The position numbers were made by a program, and so were the translations under genes. Shown piece after piece: positions 18,453 to 27,234 of a stretch of 64,000 bases of DNA. Every line of letters begins with the position of its first letter. Positions within the stretch are counted from its first letter, which is position 1. The notes under the pieces were generated by a model. It did no database searches and was not told where the DNA came from. It saw only the letters and a list, made by a program, of their open reading frames with translations. Source of the stretch: Streptomyces sp. NBC_00461 (lineage in GTDB: Bacteria > Actinomycetota > Actinomycetes > Streptomycetales > Streptomycetaceae); NCBI RefSeq assembly GCF_036013935.1, contig NZ_CP107902.1, positions 1,302,001 to 1,366,000 on the forward strand, read 5' to 3'.

Positions 18453-18482
18453 AGCGGCCCGGCCCTTAGGGGTCGGGCCGCT
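18453..18482 (+). terminator. Strong hairpin terminator after the SGNH-CBM13 gene
   Basis: A 13-base arm (18453-18465) pairs with 18470-18482 around the loop TTAG, with one G-T pair. It lies 62 bases after the stop codon. Confidence 0.7.
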
Positions 18483-18776
18483 GCTTCCTTTCCCGTCCGG
18501 ATGCGGTGCCGGTCCCGTGCGAGTACGGTGCCGGGCACGCCGACCCGTCGTCCCCCGTTCACTCCTACGGCGTCGGCGTGCGGCCGGATCCACTTCGGCG
18601 GACGCGCCGAGGCCGTGGTCGAGCGGGGCGCCAGGCGCCGGCCCCGCTGAGCCCCGCACCCGGCGGTCGGGAACGCATCGGCCGGGGCGCCGTCGAGCAG
18701 AAGCGGACCTAGGCTGAGAGCTGGTGGCTGGACACCAGCCCTGGCGGGCACAGCTGTCCGGACGGAGGCGAGGCGC
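18483..18776. other. Intergenic spacer upstream of the SpoIIE-type phosphatase gene
   Basis: Nothing recognisable was seen in this stretch apart from the expected promoter and the ribosome-binding site GGAGG at its end. Short open frames here have no family features. Confidence 0.4.
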
Positions 18777-21242
18777 GTGAACATGGCCGGCAACCAGGAT
18801 GCCCGCGCTGCCGCGCTTGTGGTGGGCCCGGACGGCGTGGTGAGCGGCTGGAGCGAGAGCGGGCAGCGGCTGCTGGGCTGGACGGCGGAGGACGCCGTCG
18901 GGCGCCCCGTGACCGACCTGCTGGCCGCTCCCCCGCCCCCCGGCTTCCCTGACAGCGACGGCAGCGGCCCCGACCATCCGAGGCTCATCCCCCTGCTCCG
19001 CCGGGACGGTTCCACGCTGGACGCTCTGGTGTCCGCCCACCCGCTGTTCGACGCCGACGGCCGGGCGCTGGGCCACGCGGTGACAGTCCAGCGCTGGGAA
19101 AGCCGCCCGGTGATCGCCGACCTGGCCTTCGAACAGTGCCCGTTCGCTCTGGGCGTCTACGACCCTGAGCTGCGGTTCCTGTGGATCAACGCCTCCTCGG
19201 GCCGGGTGATCGCGCACTCCGAGGAGCAAGTGCTCGGTAAGAAGTACCGCGAGGTGCTTCCCGAATTCGACCGGTCCCTGTTTCCCGAAAGGGACGACAA
19301 GCCCTACACCGACCAGCTCGCCGAAGTGGCGAGGACGGGCAAGGCCGCGCGTCTCATCACCGTCTTCCAGCCACTCGGCGGTGACTACGCCAACGCCTGG
19401 GCCACCAGCATCTGGCCCGTCCGGGACGCCGAGGGCAGGGTCCGCGCGGTCGCCAACTGGGGATTCGACATGAGCGCCGAGTACTGGGCCCGGCAGCGCC
19501 TGATCATGCTCAACGAGGCCAGCGGCGGCATCGGACGGACACTCGACGTGATCGGCACCGCCCAGGAACTGGCCACGACGCCGGTGCCGGCATTCACCGA
19601 CCTCGTCACCGTGGATCTCTTCGACGAGGTGCTGCGCGGAGAGGAGCCGCCGTCCGTGTCCGGGTTCACCTCCGGCGAGTCCATCGTGCTCAGCCGTGCC
19701 GCCCAGCACAGCGCGAAGGAGGACACCGACCAGGCTCCCGGGCCCACGACGCCGGTCAGCCACGCTCCCGGTTCCGTCGCCGCCCGCTGCATGGCCACCG
19801 GCAGGTCCACGGTCCAGCTCGCGGCCGACCCCGGCGAGGGCGGCGAATGGGCCTTCGGGCCCGGCCTCGCCTCCGACCCGGCCCACTGGCCACCGGGCAA
19901 CCCGTTGATCGACGGGTCCATCGCCGCGGACGGGCTCACCGGCCGGATCACCGTGCCCCTCCGGGCGCGCGGCGCGCTGCTCGGCGTGGTCGCTTTCTCC
20001 CGCCTCGACCGGCCCGAGGCCTTCACCGCCGACGACCTGATCCTCGCCGAGGAGCTGACCGCCAAGGCAGCCGTCGCCATCGACAACGCCCGCCGGTACT
20101 CGCGCGAGCGTACGACCGCGCTGACCCTGCAACGCAGTCTGCTGCTGCAACAGCTGCCGAGCCAGGAGGCGCTTGAGGTGGCGTCCCGCTACCTGCCCGC
20201 CGCGACCGACGCGGAAGTGGGTGGGGACTGGTTCGACGTCATTCCGCTCTCCGGTGCACGGGTCGCCCTGGTCGTCGGCGATGTGGTCGGTCACGGCCTG
20301 CACGCCTCAGCCAGCATGGGCCGGCTGCGCACGGCGGTCCGCACGCTCGCCGACGTGGACCTGCCGCCGGACGAGTTGCTGACCCACCTGGACGACCTGG
20401 TCATCCACCTCGCCAGCGACCTCCAGCCCGCCGGCCACTTCCAACCGACCGGCGAGTTCGGGGCCACCTGTCTGTACACCGTCTACGACCCGGTCTCCCG
20501 CCGCTTCACACTGGCGAGCGCAGGTCATCCGCTGCCGCTCATCATCTCCCCGGACGGCACCAGGACCTCGGCACCCGCACAGCCGGGACCACCCCTCGGC
20601 ATCGGCGGGCTGCCCTTCGAAGCCACCGAGATCGAGCTGCCGGAGGGCAGCCTGCTCGCCCTCTACACCGACGGACTGGTGGAAAGCCGCGAGCGGGACG
20701 TCGACCAGGGGATCGCCGAACTGCTGCGAGTCCTGAACCACTCGGCCACCTCACTGGACGACCTCTGCGACACGGTGCTGGACGCCATGCTTCCGGTACG
20801 CCGCACCGACGACGCCGCCCTGCTGCTCGCTCGCACCCACGCGATGGATCCCCAGCACGTCGCCTACTGGGACGTCGAACCCGACCCCGCGCAGGTGCCG
20901 CGCGCCAGGAAGTTCGCCCTCGACCAACTGGAGGCCTGGGGCATGGAGGAGGAGTCGTTCGTCACCGAACTGGTGGTCAGCGAGCTGGTCACCAACGCCA
21001 TCAGATACGGCGAGCCGCCGATCAGGCTGCGGCTGATTCGCGACACGTCCCTGATCTGCGAGGTCTCCGACGCCAGCAACACCTCACCGCACCTGCGCCG
21101 AGCGCGCGCCTTCGACGAGGGCGGCCGGGGCCTGCTCCTCGTCGCCCAGCTCACCCAAGGCTGGGGCACCCGCCACACCACCGACGGCAAGACAATCTGG
21201 TGCGCCCAAACCCTCACCGAGCCGGAGCCGGAGCCGCAATGA
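18777..21242 (+). CDS. PAS-PAS-GAF-SpoIIE phosphatase-HATPase regulatory protein
   Basis: The 821-residue protein has two PAS domains (about 8-105 and 115-230), a GAF domain (about 240-435), a PP2C-type SpoIIE phosphatase domain (about 460-665; metal motifs GGDWFDVIPL and GDVVGHG, then LYTDGLVE and DDAALLLARTH) and an anti-sigma-factor-like ATPase domain (about 690-815; ELVTNAIRYG and GGRGLLLVAQ). Such proteins act in partner-switching networks that free sigma factors. The GTG start has GGAGG eight bases upstream. It is not obviously linked to the sugar genes on either side. A protein of the same layout and length (820 residues) is encoded at 50469-52931. Confidence 0.9.
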   Translation: MNMAGNQDARAAALVVGPDGVVSGWSESGQRLLGWTAEDAVGRPVTDLLAAPPPPGFPDSDGSGPDHPRLIPLLRRDGSTLDALVSAHPLFDADGRALGHAVTVQRWESRPVIADLAFEQCPFALGVYDPELRFLWINASSGRVIAHSEEQVLGKKYREVLPEFDRSLFPERDDKPYTDQLAEVARTGKAARLITVFQPLGGDYANAWATSIWPVRDAEGRVRAVANWGFDMSAEYWARQRLIMLNEASGGIGRTLDVIGTAQELATTPVPAFTDLVTVDLFDEVLRGEEPPSVSGFTSGESIVLSRAAQHSAKEDTDQAPGPTTPVSHAPGSVAARCMATGRSTVQLAADPGEGGEWAFGPGLASDPAHWPPGNPLIDGSIAADGLTGRITVPLRARGALLGVVAFSRLDRPEAFTADDLILAEELTAKAAVAIDNARRYSRERTTALTLQRSLLLQQLPSQEALEVASRYLPAATDAEVGGDWFDVIPLSGARVALVVGDVVGHGLHASASMGRLRTAVRTLADVDLPPDELLTHLDDLVIHLASDLQPAGHFQPTGEFGATCLYTVYDPVSRRFTLASAGHPLPLIISPDGTRTSAPAQPGPPLGIGGLPFEATEIELPEGSLLALYTDGLVESRERDVDQGIAELLRVLNHSATSLDDLCDTVLDAMLPVRRTDDAALLLARTHAMDPQHVAYWDVEPDPAQVPRARKFALDQLEAWGMEEESFVTELVVSELVTNAIRYGEPPIRLRLIRDTSLICEVSDASNTSPHLRRARAFDEGGRGLLLVAQLTQGWGTRHTTDGKTIWCAQTLTEPEPEPQ

Positions 21243-21394
21243 GACCCGACCCCGCCGGGCCTCGCCGGCCTTCCGGCAGGGCGGCGACAGGTCGAATCCC
21301 CCGCGCTGACTCCGCGCGAGGAGCTCCTCGCGAATACGCCGAACTCCCTGGTGAGTGAACCCGTTCGGGCCGATCGTCGAGTTGTCGTCACCGG

Positions 21395-21649
21395 ATGCCT
21401 GAAGCTCCCGAGACTTTCGACACCGCGATGGCCACCTGGCAGGAATGGCAGGACGCCCCCTGGGGCCGTCTGCGGTACGCGATCGCCGAGGCGAACCTCG
21501 CCCGTCATCTCGACGACCCGGGCGGCGGGCCGTTGCGGGTACTCGACCTCGCCGGCGGTGACGGCGGCGACGCGATGCGTCTGGCCGCCCGCGGGCATCA
21601 CGTCACCATCGTCGACCACGCACCCGCCATAACAGACATGGGATGTTAA
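21395..21649 (+). pseudogene. Truncated class I SAM methyltransferase stub
   Basis: The 84-residue frame starts like a SmtA-type methyltransferase (WQEWQDAPWGRLRYAIAEAN) and includes motif I, VLDLAGGDGGDAMRLAARG, and the acidic end of strand 2, VTIVDHAPA. It then ends abruptly in ITDMGC and a stop, with two thirds of the fold missing. Just after the break is the operator-like ACATGGGATGT at 21636. The simplest reading is a gene cut by insertion or deletion, with foreign upstream DNA joined at about 21629. Confidence 0.75.
21636..21646 (+). promoter_or_regulatory. Candidate operator ACATGGGATGT (perfect 4-3-4 palindrome)
   Basis: ACAT and ATGT are perfect inverted repeats around GGG. It lies upstream of the SGNH gene at 21921 and matches the motif in the fucose control region 7 kb away. 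Confidence 0.5.
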
Positions 21650-21754
21650 AGCGTCAGCGTTGGTGAGGGGAGAGCGGCGAACAGCCGCCGGAACAGCGGC
21701 GACAGGACGAAAGTGCGAAGAAGTCGCTCAGTCACCGATCCCAAAATCTGGCAT

Positions 21755-21765
21755 CCATGGGATGT
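21755..21765 (+). promoter_or_regulatory. Candidate operator CCATGGGATGT
   Basis: It is identical to the minus-strand site at 14312-14322. Together with 21636 it forms a pair about 120 bases apart upstream of the SGNH gene. Confidence 0.5.
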
Positions 21766-21920
21766 CCAGGCCGAGTTTGCGTGATACTTGTACGAGTGCG
21801 CGCTTGAAGGGACGAGGCGGCCGCCGATGCCAACGAGACGGCACGGAGGCCGAGTTGCTCACTCGAACGGCGTTTCTGCCCCGTTGACTCGACGCTCACT
21901 CGTCATGAGAGTACGCCTGC

Positions 21921-22676
21921 ATGAAAGAGCCTTGGACGTTGCCCCGCATCACTCTCGCCACAGCCACGCCCTTGCGGGTCATGCCGTTGGGTGACTCCAT
22001 AACCTGGGGTGAGGGAAGCAGCACGGGCAACGGCTACCGGGGCCCGTTGTGGGACAGGCTCACGGCGGACGGGCATCCCCTGGACTTCGTCGGTACGTTG
22101 CGGGGCGGTTCGATGTCCGACCCCGCCAACGAAGGCCACTGCGGACACCGCATCGACGAGATCGCCGCACTCGCCGACGCCTCGCTCACCCGCTACCGGC
22201 CCAACCTCGTGACGTTGGAGATCGGCACCAACGACCTCAACGGGAACTACCAGCCCGCCACCGCCACCGCCCGGCTGAAGTCGCTGATCGACCAGATCAC
22301 CGGCGCCGTTCCCGACGCAACCGTCCTCGTGGCCTCCCTCGTCGTGTCCACCAGCGGCGCGGTGGAGCAGTACCGTGCCGCCTACAACCGGGCCATCCCC
22401 CAGATCGTGAGCGAGGCACAGGCCGCGGGCAAGCACGTCGCGTACGTGGACATGAGCAGCCTGACCGCGGCCGACCTGGTGGACACGCTGCATCCCAACG
22501 ACTCGGGGTACCAGAAGATGGCGGACGCCTTCCACCGCGGCATCCAGGCCGTGGACAAGGCCGGGTGGCTGAGGAACCCCGCCCCCGCCGCCGCACCCGT
22601 GGAGTCCGGCGACGCCGCCAAGTTCCTGGATGTCAACGGCGTCGGCACGGCCGACGGGATCGCCGTCCAGATCTGA
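21921..22676 (+). CDS. SGNH hydrolase, damaged at both ends
   Basis: The 251-residue protein keeps the SGNH blocks: MPLGDSITWGEGS (Ser), GGSMSD, IGTNDLNGNY (Asn) and DTLHPNDSGYQKM (Asp and His). Homologues are usually secreted and carry a C-terminal lectin or FG-GAP part. Here there is no signal peptide, an in-frame stop lies 13 bases before the ATG, and no clear ribosome-binding site precedes it. The C-terminus stops within what looks like the first strand of a ricin-type module (KFLDVNGVGTADGIAVQI). It may be a decaying gene or a cytoplasmic esterase. Confidence 0.75.
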   Translation: MKEPWTLPRITLATATPLRVMPLGDSITWGEGSSTGNGYRGPLWDRLTADGHPLDFVGTLRGGSMSDPANEGHCGHRIDEIAALADASLTRYRPNLVTLEIGTNDLNGNYQPATATARLKSLIDQITGAVPDATVLVASLVVSTSGAVEQYRAAYNRAIPQIVSEAQAAGKHVAYVDMSSLTAADLVDTLHPNDSGYQKMADAFHRGIQAVDKAGWLRNPAPAAAPVESGDAAKFLDVNGVGTADGIAVQI

Positions 22677-23056
22677 GGCTGAACGCCGGATGACCCCCAC
22701 TCCACTCCCGGGACCTGAGCCCCTTTCCGGGCTCCGGCCCCGGGAGAGCCTGCGTGTGGCCGTACAGCGGACGTTGCATCGCCTGGCGCGTTCCGAGCCC
22801 GTGGGTCAGCCGAACGCCAATCGGCCCATGAGCGGGCCCACTTCATGCCAAGGCGAGTGCGTACGCCGACTCGCCGGCTCGCTGACTCGCTGAGCCCGTC
22901 AAGCCCCGTGCGGCGGCTCGCCGGCAGCAAGAAACGCCGCCTGTCGCCCAGGCGCGGAAACGGCCGGGACGTACGAGCCCTAAAAGCCCTAAAAGGGCTA
23001 CGGGCCCACGAGCCCCACGGAAACCCAGTGCGGAGCTGGCCCTGCGCAATATGGGT

Positions 23057-23072
23057 GTCGAAGCGCTTCGAC
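23057..23072. promoter_or_regulatory. LacI-type operator, perfect 16-base palindrome
   Basis: GTCGAAGCGCTTCGAC is a perfect palindrome with the central CG expected of LacI-family sites. It lies 145 bases upstream of the GH36 remnant start. Confidence 0.65.
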
Positions 23073-23180
23073 AATGCCATTCCCCCCGACGCGCTGTCAA
23101 TGGACCAGCAAAGGAAAGCGTCTAGGGGTAGAGACCCTTGTTTCGCATGAAACATGTCCGTTAACTTTTCGCCTGCAAGT

Positions 23181-23190
23181 GAAGCGCTTC
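23181..23190. promoter_or_regulatory. LacI-type operator GAAGCGCTTC
   Basis: This second copy of the palindrome (context GTGAAGCGCTTCGAC) lies 27 bases before the remnant ATG, a position suited to direct blocking of transcription. Confidence 0.6.
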
Positions 23191-23216
23191 GACAGCCTCC
23201 GCAGGAAGGCCGCCGC

Positions 23217-23655
23217 CATGAGTCATGAGTTGAACCGCAGACGCTTCGTCAGCGCAGCAGCCCCGGTCGCGTGAGCAGCCGAACCGCCGGAGGCCCGCGC
23301 CCTGGTCCACGAGGCGGTGGCGGCGTACAAGGCGATCCGCGCCGATCTGCCGCAGGCCGTGCCGTCGTGGCCACTGGGCCTTCCTGCCTGGGACGACCCC
23401 TGGATCGCGCTGGCCCTGTGCACTCCCGCGACCACCTACCTCACGGCCTGGCGCCGGCCCGGAACCGACGACACGGCGACGCTTCACCTGCCCCACCTGC
23501 GGGGCACCGCCGCCCGTGTCGACCTCCTCTACCCCTCGGTCAGCCGAGCCGTCTCCGCCTGGACGCCCGGAACGGCCGAGCTGGGCCTGACCCTGCCCAC
23601 CGCCCCCTCCGCCGTCCTGCTCCGCGTCACCGCCACCGACCCCAGCGCTCCCTGA
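23217..23655 (+). pseudogene. GH36 alpha-galactosidase remnant (Tat start plus C-terminus only)
   Basis: The frame opens with ATG and a Tat-style start, NRRRFVSAAAPVA, then hits TGA at 23272. In the same frame it continues without a break into AYKAIRADLPQAVPSWPLGL, DDPWIALALCTPATTYL and LPTAPSAVLLRVT, which is the C-terminal domain of GH36-type alpha-galactosidases. The catalytic domain is absent. An internal deletion of well over a kilobase that left a stop at the joint explains this. The promoter with two LacI-type operators is still in place and now probably drives the GH43 gene 45 bases downstream. Confidence 0.75.
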
Positions 23656-23700
23656 ACCACCCCACGCCCGTCTCACGCGTCAACGAGAGGACCCATCGAG

Positions 23701-25212
23701 GTGCCCCCTCCGCTCCAGCCGGACACCCGCTCCACCAACCCGGTGCTCCCCGGCTTCCACCCCGACCCCAGCGTCTGCCGCGTCGGCGACGACTACTACC
23801 TGGCCTGCTCCAGCTTCGAGTACTTCCCCGGGGTGCCCCTGTTCCACAGCCGTGACCTGGTGCACTGGACCCAGATCGGGAACGCCCTGGACCGGCCGGA
23901 GCAGCTGCGTCTGACGAAGTCGTGGTCCTCCGGCGGGATCTACGCCCCCACCCTGCGCCACCACGACGGCCGTTTCTGGCTGATCGTCACCAACTGCAGC
24001 GAGGGCGGCGGCAACTTCATCGTCACGGCCACCGACCCCGCCGGACCCTGGTCGGACCCCATCTGGGCGCCGGGTGTCCCCGGCATCGATCCTGACCTGG
24101 TGTGGGACGAGGACGGCACCTGCTGGTGCACGGTCGCCGGGGTGTCCCAGGTCCGTATCGACCCCTCCACCGGGGAGACGTACGGCACTCCGCACAAACT
24201 CTGGTCCGGCGCACCCGGCGCCAAGGCCCCCGAGGCGCCGCACCTGTACCGGATCGGCGACTACTGGTACCTGCTCATCGCCGAGGGCGGCACCGAGCGC
24301 TGCCACGGCGTCTCGATCGCCCGTGGCCGTACACCCGCCGGCCCGTTCGAGCCGTGCCCGGCCAACCCGATCCTCACCCACCGCGGCACCGACCACCCCG
24401 TCCAGAACACCGGGCACGCCGACCTGGTCCAGGGCCCCGACGACTCCTGGTGGATGGTGTTCCTCGGCGTCCGGCCGGGCGGCGGCACACCGGGCTGGCA
24501 CGTCCTCGGCCGGGAGACCTTCCTGGCCCCCGTGACCTGGGTGGACGACTGGCCGGTGGTCGGCGAGGTCACCCTGGACCTGCCCGAGCTCCCCTGGCCG
24601 CTCTCCCCCGGCGCTGTCGAGGAGAACCGGGACGACTTCGAGCTCGCCGAACTGCGGCCGGCCTGGATCTCCCTGCGTGACCGGCCCGCCGAGCACGTCA
24701 CCACGAAGGAGCGCCCGGGCTGGCTGACGCTCCGCGCGCGGGGCGACTCCCTGGACGAGCCCGACGCGGTGTTCACCGGCCGGCGCCAGCGGCACCTGAG
24801 GTGCCGGGCGCGCACGCTGGTCGATGCCGCGGAGGGAAGCGGTGGCCTCGCCGTGCGGATCGACGAGCGGCACCACTACGACATCGAGGTGTCCGGCACG
24901 CGGGTGCAGGTGCTCGCGCGCGTCGGCTCCCTGCGCACGGTCGTGGCCGAACAGTCCGTGCCCGCCGGGCCGGTGGTCCTCGCCGTCACCATCGCGGAAC
25001 CGCCGTCTCCGCACGGGCCGTGCACGGGACCCGACGTCATCTCCCTCGGCGTCGAGCAGCCCGACGGCACGTTCACCGAGCTGGCGACCCTCGACGGCCG
25101 CTATCTGTCGACCGAGGTCGCCGGCGGCTTCACCGGTCGGGTCATCGGCATGTACGCCGCGGCGGGCACCGTCCACTTCGACTGGTTCGACTACGAGCCC
25201 CTCGACGGCTGA
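23701..25212 (+). CDS. GH43 beta-xylosidase/alpha-L-arabinofuranosidase, cytoplasmic
   Basis: The 503-residue protein has the five-bladed GH43 propeller (about 10-310) with the general base Asp22 in FHPDPS, the GIDPDLV Asp region near 130, and the acid Glu178 in APEAPHLY, then a concanavalin-like C-terminal domain (about 315-500) ending VHFDWFDYEPL. There is no signal peptide, so it likely trims imported xylo- or arabino-oligosaccharides. The GTG start follows AGAGGA. It probably depends on the operator pair left upstream of the GH36 remnant. Confidence 0.88.
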   Translation: MPPPLQPDTRSTNPVLPGFHPDPSVCRVGDDYYLACSSFEYFPGVPLFHSRDLVHWTQIGNALDRPEQLRLTKSWSSGGIYAPTLRHHDGRFWLIVTNCSEGGGNFIVTATDPAGPWSDPIWAPGVPGIDPDLVWDEDGTCWCTVAGVSQVRIDPSTGETYGTPHKLWSGAPGAKAPEAPHLYRIGDYWYLLIAEGGTERCHGVSIARGRTPAGPFEPCPANPILTHRGTDHPVQNTGHADLVQGPDDSWWMVFLGVRPGGGTPGWHVLGRETFLAPVTWVDDWPVVGEVTLDLPELPWPLSPGAVEENRDDFELAELRPAWISLRDRPAEHVTTKERPGWLTLRARGDSLDEPDAVFTGRRQRHLRCRARTLVDAAEGSGGLAVRIDERHHYDIEVSGTRVQVLARVGSLRTVVAEQSVPAGPVVLAVTIAEPPSPHGPCTGPDVISLGVEQPDGTFTELATLDGRYLSTEVAGGFTGRVIGMYAAAGTVHFDWFDYEPLDG

Positions 25213-25402
25213 ACCAAACCGCCGCCTCCGCTGACAGGGACACCGGACGCTCCGTCATGGGGCGGCCAGGGCCTGAACCCGGGAACGGCACGACACACAT
25301 CGCCCCATGAACCTGCGGCGACAGGCGCGGTCGCCGGTGGCGCCTGGTCGCCGCCCGACCACGGACCGGATCACCCGTACCGCTCACCGAAAGGCACGAC
25401 TC

Positions 25403-27178
25403 ATGAAGGACATACGCAGACCCGAACACCACCGCAGCCGCGGCCCCGGACGCCTGGCCGGCCTGCTGATGGCGCTGCTCGTCATTCTGGGGCTGTCCGG
25501 CACCACCGCGCTCGCGGCGCCCGGCGGCACGGCACAGCAGGCAGGCGCCACGGTCAAGGTTCCGGCCCGCGCCAAGGACGCAGTCGCGGCGATGCAGCCC
25601 AGCTGGAACCTGGGCAATACCCTGGACGCGATCCCGGACGAGACGTCCTGGGGCAACCCCAAGGCCACCAGGGAGCTGTTCAAGACCATCCGGGCGGAGG
25701 GCTTCCGCAGTGTCCGCATCCCGGTGACCTGGAACGCACACCAGGCCACCACCGCGCCCTACGCCGTCGACGCCGCGTACATGAACCGCGTCAAGCAGGT
25801 GGTCGACTGGGCACAGGCCGAGAACCTCTACGTCGTGCTCAACGTCCACCACGACGCTGAGCTGTGGATCTCGAAGATCAACACCGACCACGACAACGTG
25901 CTCGCCCGCTACGACGCCCTGTGGACCCAGATCTCCGCCACGTTCCGCAACGAGCCGCGCACCCTGCTCTTCGAGAGCATCAACGAACCGAGCTTCGAGG
26001 ACGCCACGGCCGCGCAGAAGGCCCAGCTCATGAACGAGCTGAACACCTCGTTCCACAAGATCGTCCGCGTTGCCGGCGGCGGGAACAAGAACCGCCTGCT
26101 CGTCCTGACCACACAGGGAGGCACCCCCTCCCAGGAGCTCATGGACGACCTGTACACCACGATCAAGTCGCTGCACGACAGCAACCTGGTCGCCACCGTG
26201 CACTTCTACAGTTGGTACCCGTTCAGCATTAACATCGCGGGCGGCACCCGGTACGACGACGCCGCCCAGAACGACCTCAACGACGCCTTCGCCCGCATGC
26301 GCGACATTTTCGTCGCCAGGGGCATCCCCGTCTACGTCGGCGAGGTCGGCCTGCTCGGCTACCCCGACCACAACCATCCCTCCCGTGTCGAGCGGGGCGA
26401 GGCGCTGAAGTACTACGAGCACCTCGGATACGCGGCGCGCCTCGTCGGTGTCACCACCGCGCTGTGGGACCCCGGAACTTGGGCCTACCTGAACCGGGAG
26501 ACCCTGAAGTGGTCGGACCCCGCTCTGATGGCCTGGATCAAGTCCAGCTGGACCACCCGTTCGGCAACGGCCTCCTTCGACAAGGTCTTCTTGGAGAAGA
26601 AGGAGCCGATCACGGCCCAGGGGGTCACCCTGAATCTGAACGGGACCACCTTCCGGGGCCTGTGGCACGGTGAGACGAAGCTCGTCGAGGGACGGGACTA
26701 CACCCTCTTCGACAAGACGCGGCTCACCCTCACGGCCGGCGCGCTGACCCGGCTGTCGGGCGACCGCGAGTACGGGGTGAACGCCACGCTCCAGGCCCGG
26801 TTCTCCCGCGGGCTGCCCTGGCAGATCGAGGTGGTCACCTACGACGAGCCGGTGCTGTCGGACGCCACGGGCAAGACCGACGCGTTCACGATCCCCACGC
26901 AGTACAAGGGTGACGCGCTGGCGACCATGGAGGCCAGGTACGGAGACGGCAGCTACGCCGGCCCGACGAACTGGACTGTGTACCAGGAGTTCAACGCGAC
27001 ATTCTCGCCGGACTACCCGAACGACACGATCATCCTGACGCCCGAGTTCCTGAACTCGCTGCGCGACGGCGAACTGGTGACACTGACCTTCGACTTCTAC
27101 AGCGGCAAAAAGGTCATGTATCACGTCAAGAAGTCCGGAGACTCGGTCACCGGCACTCACGTCCCACCCCTCCCCTGA
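25403..27178 (+). CDS. Secreted GH5 endoglucanase/xyloglucanase with X2 and CBM46 modules
   Basis: The 591-residue protein has a signal peptide (about 1-38), a GH5 barrel (about 45-385) with the acid Glu195 in SINEPSF and nucleophile Glu314 in VGEVGLLG, an X2/Ig-like module (about 390-490) and a C-terminal CBM46-like module (about 495-590, NWTVYQEFNATFSPDYPND). This is the architecture of Bacillus Cel5B-type enzymes, in which CBM46 helps form the cleft for mixed-linkage glucan and xyloglucan. The ATG at 25403 has GAAAGG eight bases upstream. It is the best candidate backbone-cutting xyloglucanase of the locus. Confidence 0.87.
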   Translation: MKDIRRPEHHRSRGPGRLAGLLMALLVILGLSGTTALAAPGGTAQQAGATVKVPARAKDAVAAMQPSWNLGNTLDAIPDETSWGNPKATRELFKTIRAEGFRSVRIPVTWNAHQATTAPYAVDAAYMNRVKQVVDWAQAENLYVVLNVHHDAELWISKINTDHDNVLARYDALWTQISATFRNEPRTLLFESINEPSFEDATAAQKAQLMNELNTSFHKIVRVAGGGNKNRLLVLTTQGGTPSQELMDDLYTTIKSLHDSNLVATVHFYSWYPFSINIAGGTRYDDAAQNDLNDAFARMRDIFVARGIPVYVGEVGLLGYPDHNHPSRVERGEALKYYEHLGYAARLVGVTTALWDPGTWAYLNRETLKWSDPALMAWIKSSWTTRSATASFDKVFLEKKEPITAQGVTLNLNGTTFRGLWHGETKLVEGRDYTLFDKTRLTLTAGALTRLSGDREYGVNATLQARFSRGLPWQIEVVTYDEPVLSDATGKTDAFTIPTQYKGDALATMEARYGDGSYAGPTNWTVYQEFNATFSPDYPNDTIILTPEFLNSLRDGELVTLTFDFYSGKKVMYHVKKSGDSVTGTHVPPLP

Positions 27179-27191
27179 CCGATTGCCCCTC

Positions 27192-27224
27192 GCCCTGGTT
27201 GCCCACCTCCCGGGCGACCAGGGC
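27192..27224. terminator. Shared hairpin terminator between convergent GH5 and GH27 genes
   Basis: GCCCTGGTTGCCC (27192-27204) pairs with GGGCGACCAGGGC (27212-27224), with one G-T pair and a seven-base loop. It sits midway between the two stop codons and can serve both genes. Confidence 0.75.
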
Positions 27225-27234
27225 ACCGGCATCC

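Larger units (their letters stand above)
22677..23216. other. Spacer with two LacI-type operators, upstream of the GH36 remnant and GH43
   Basis: No gene is recognised. A small hairpin (AGCCCT / AGGGCT, 22985-22999) could end the SGNH transcript. Two GAAGCGCTTC palindromes at 23057 and 23181 mark the promoter zone of the next unit. The stretch at 22980-23200 is richer in A and T than its surroundings. Confidence 0.5.
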
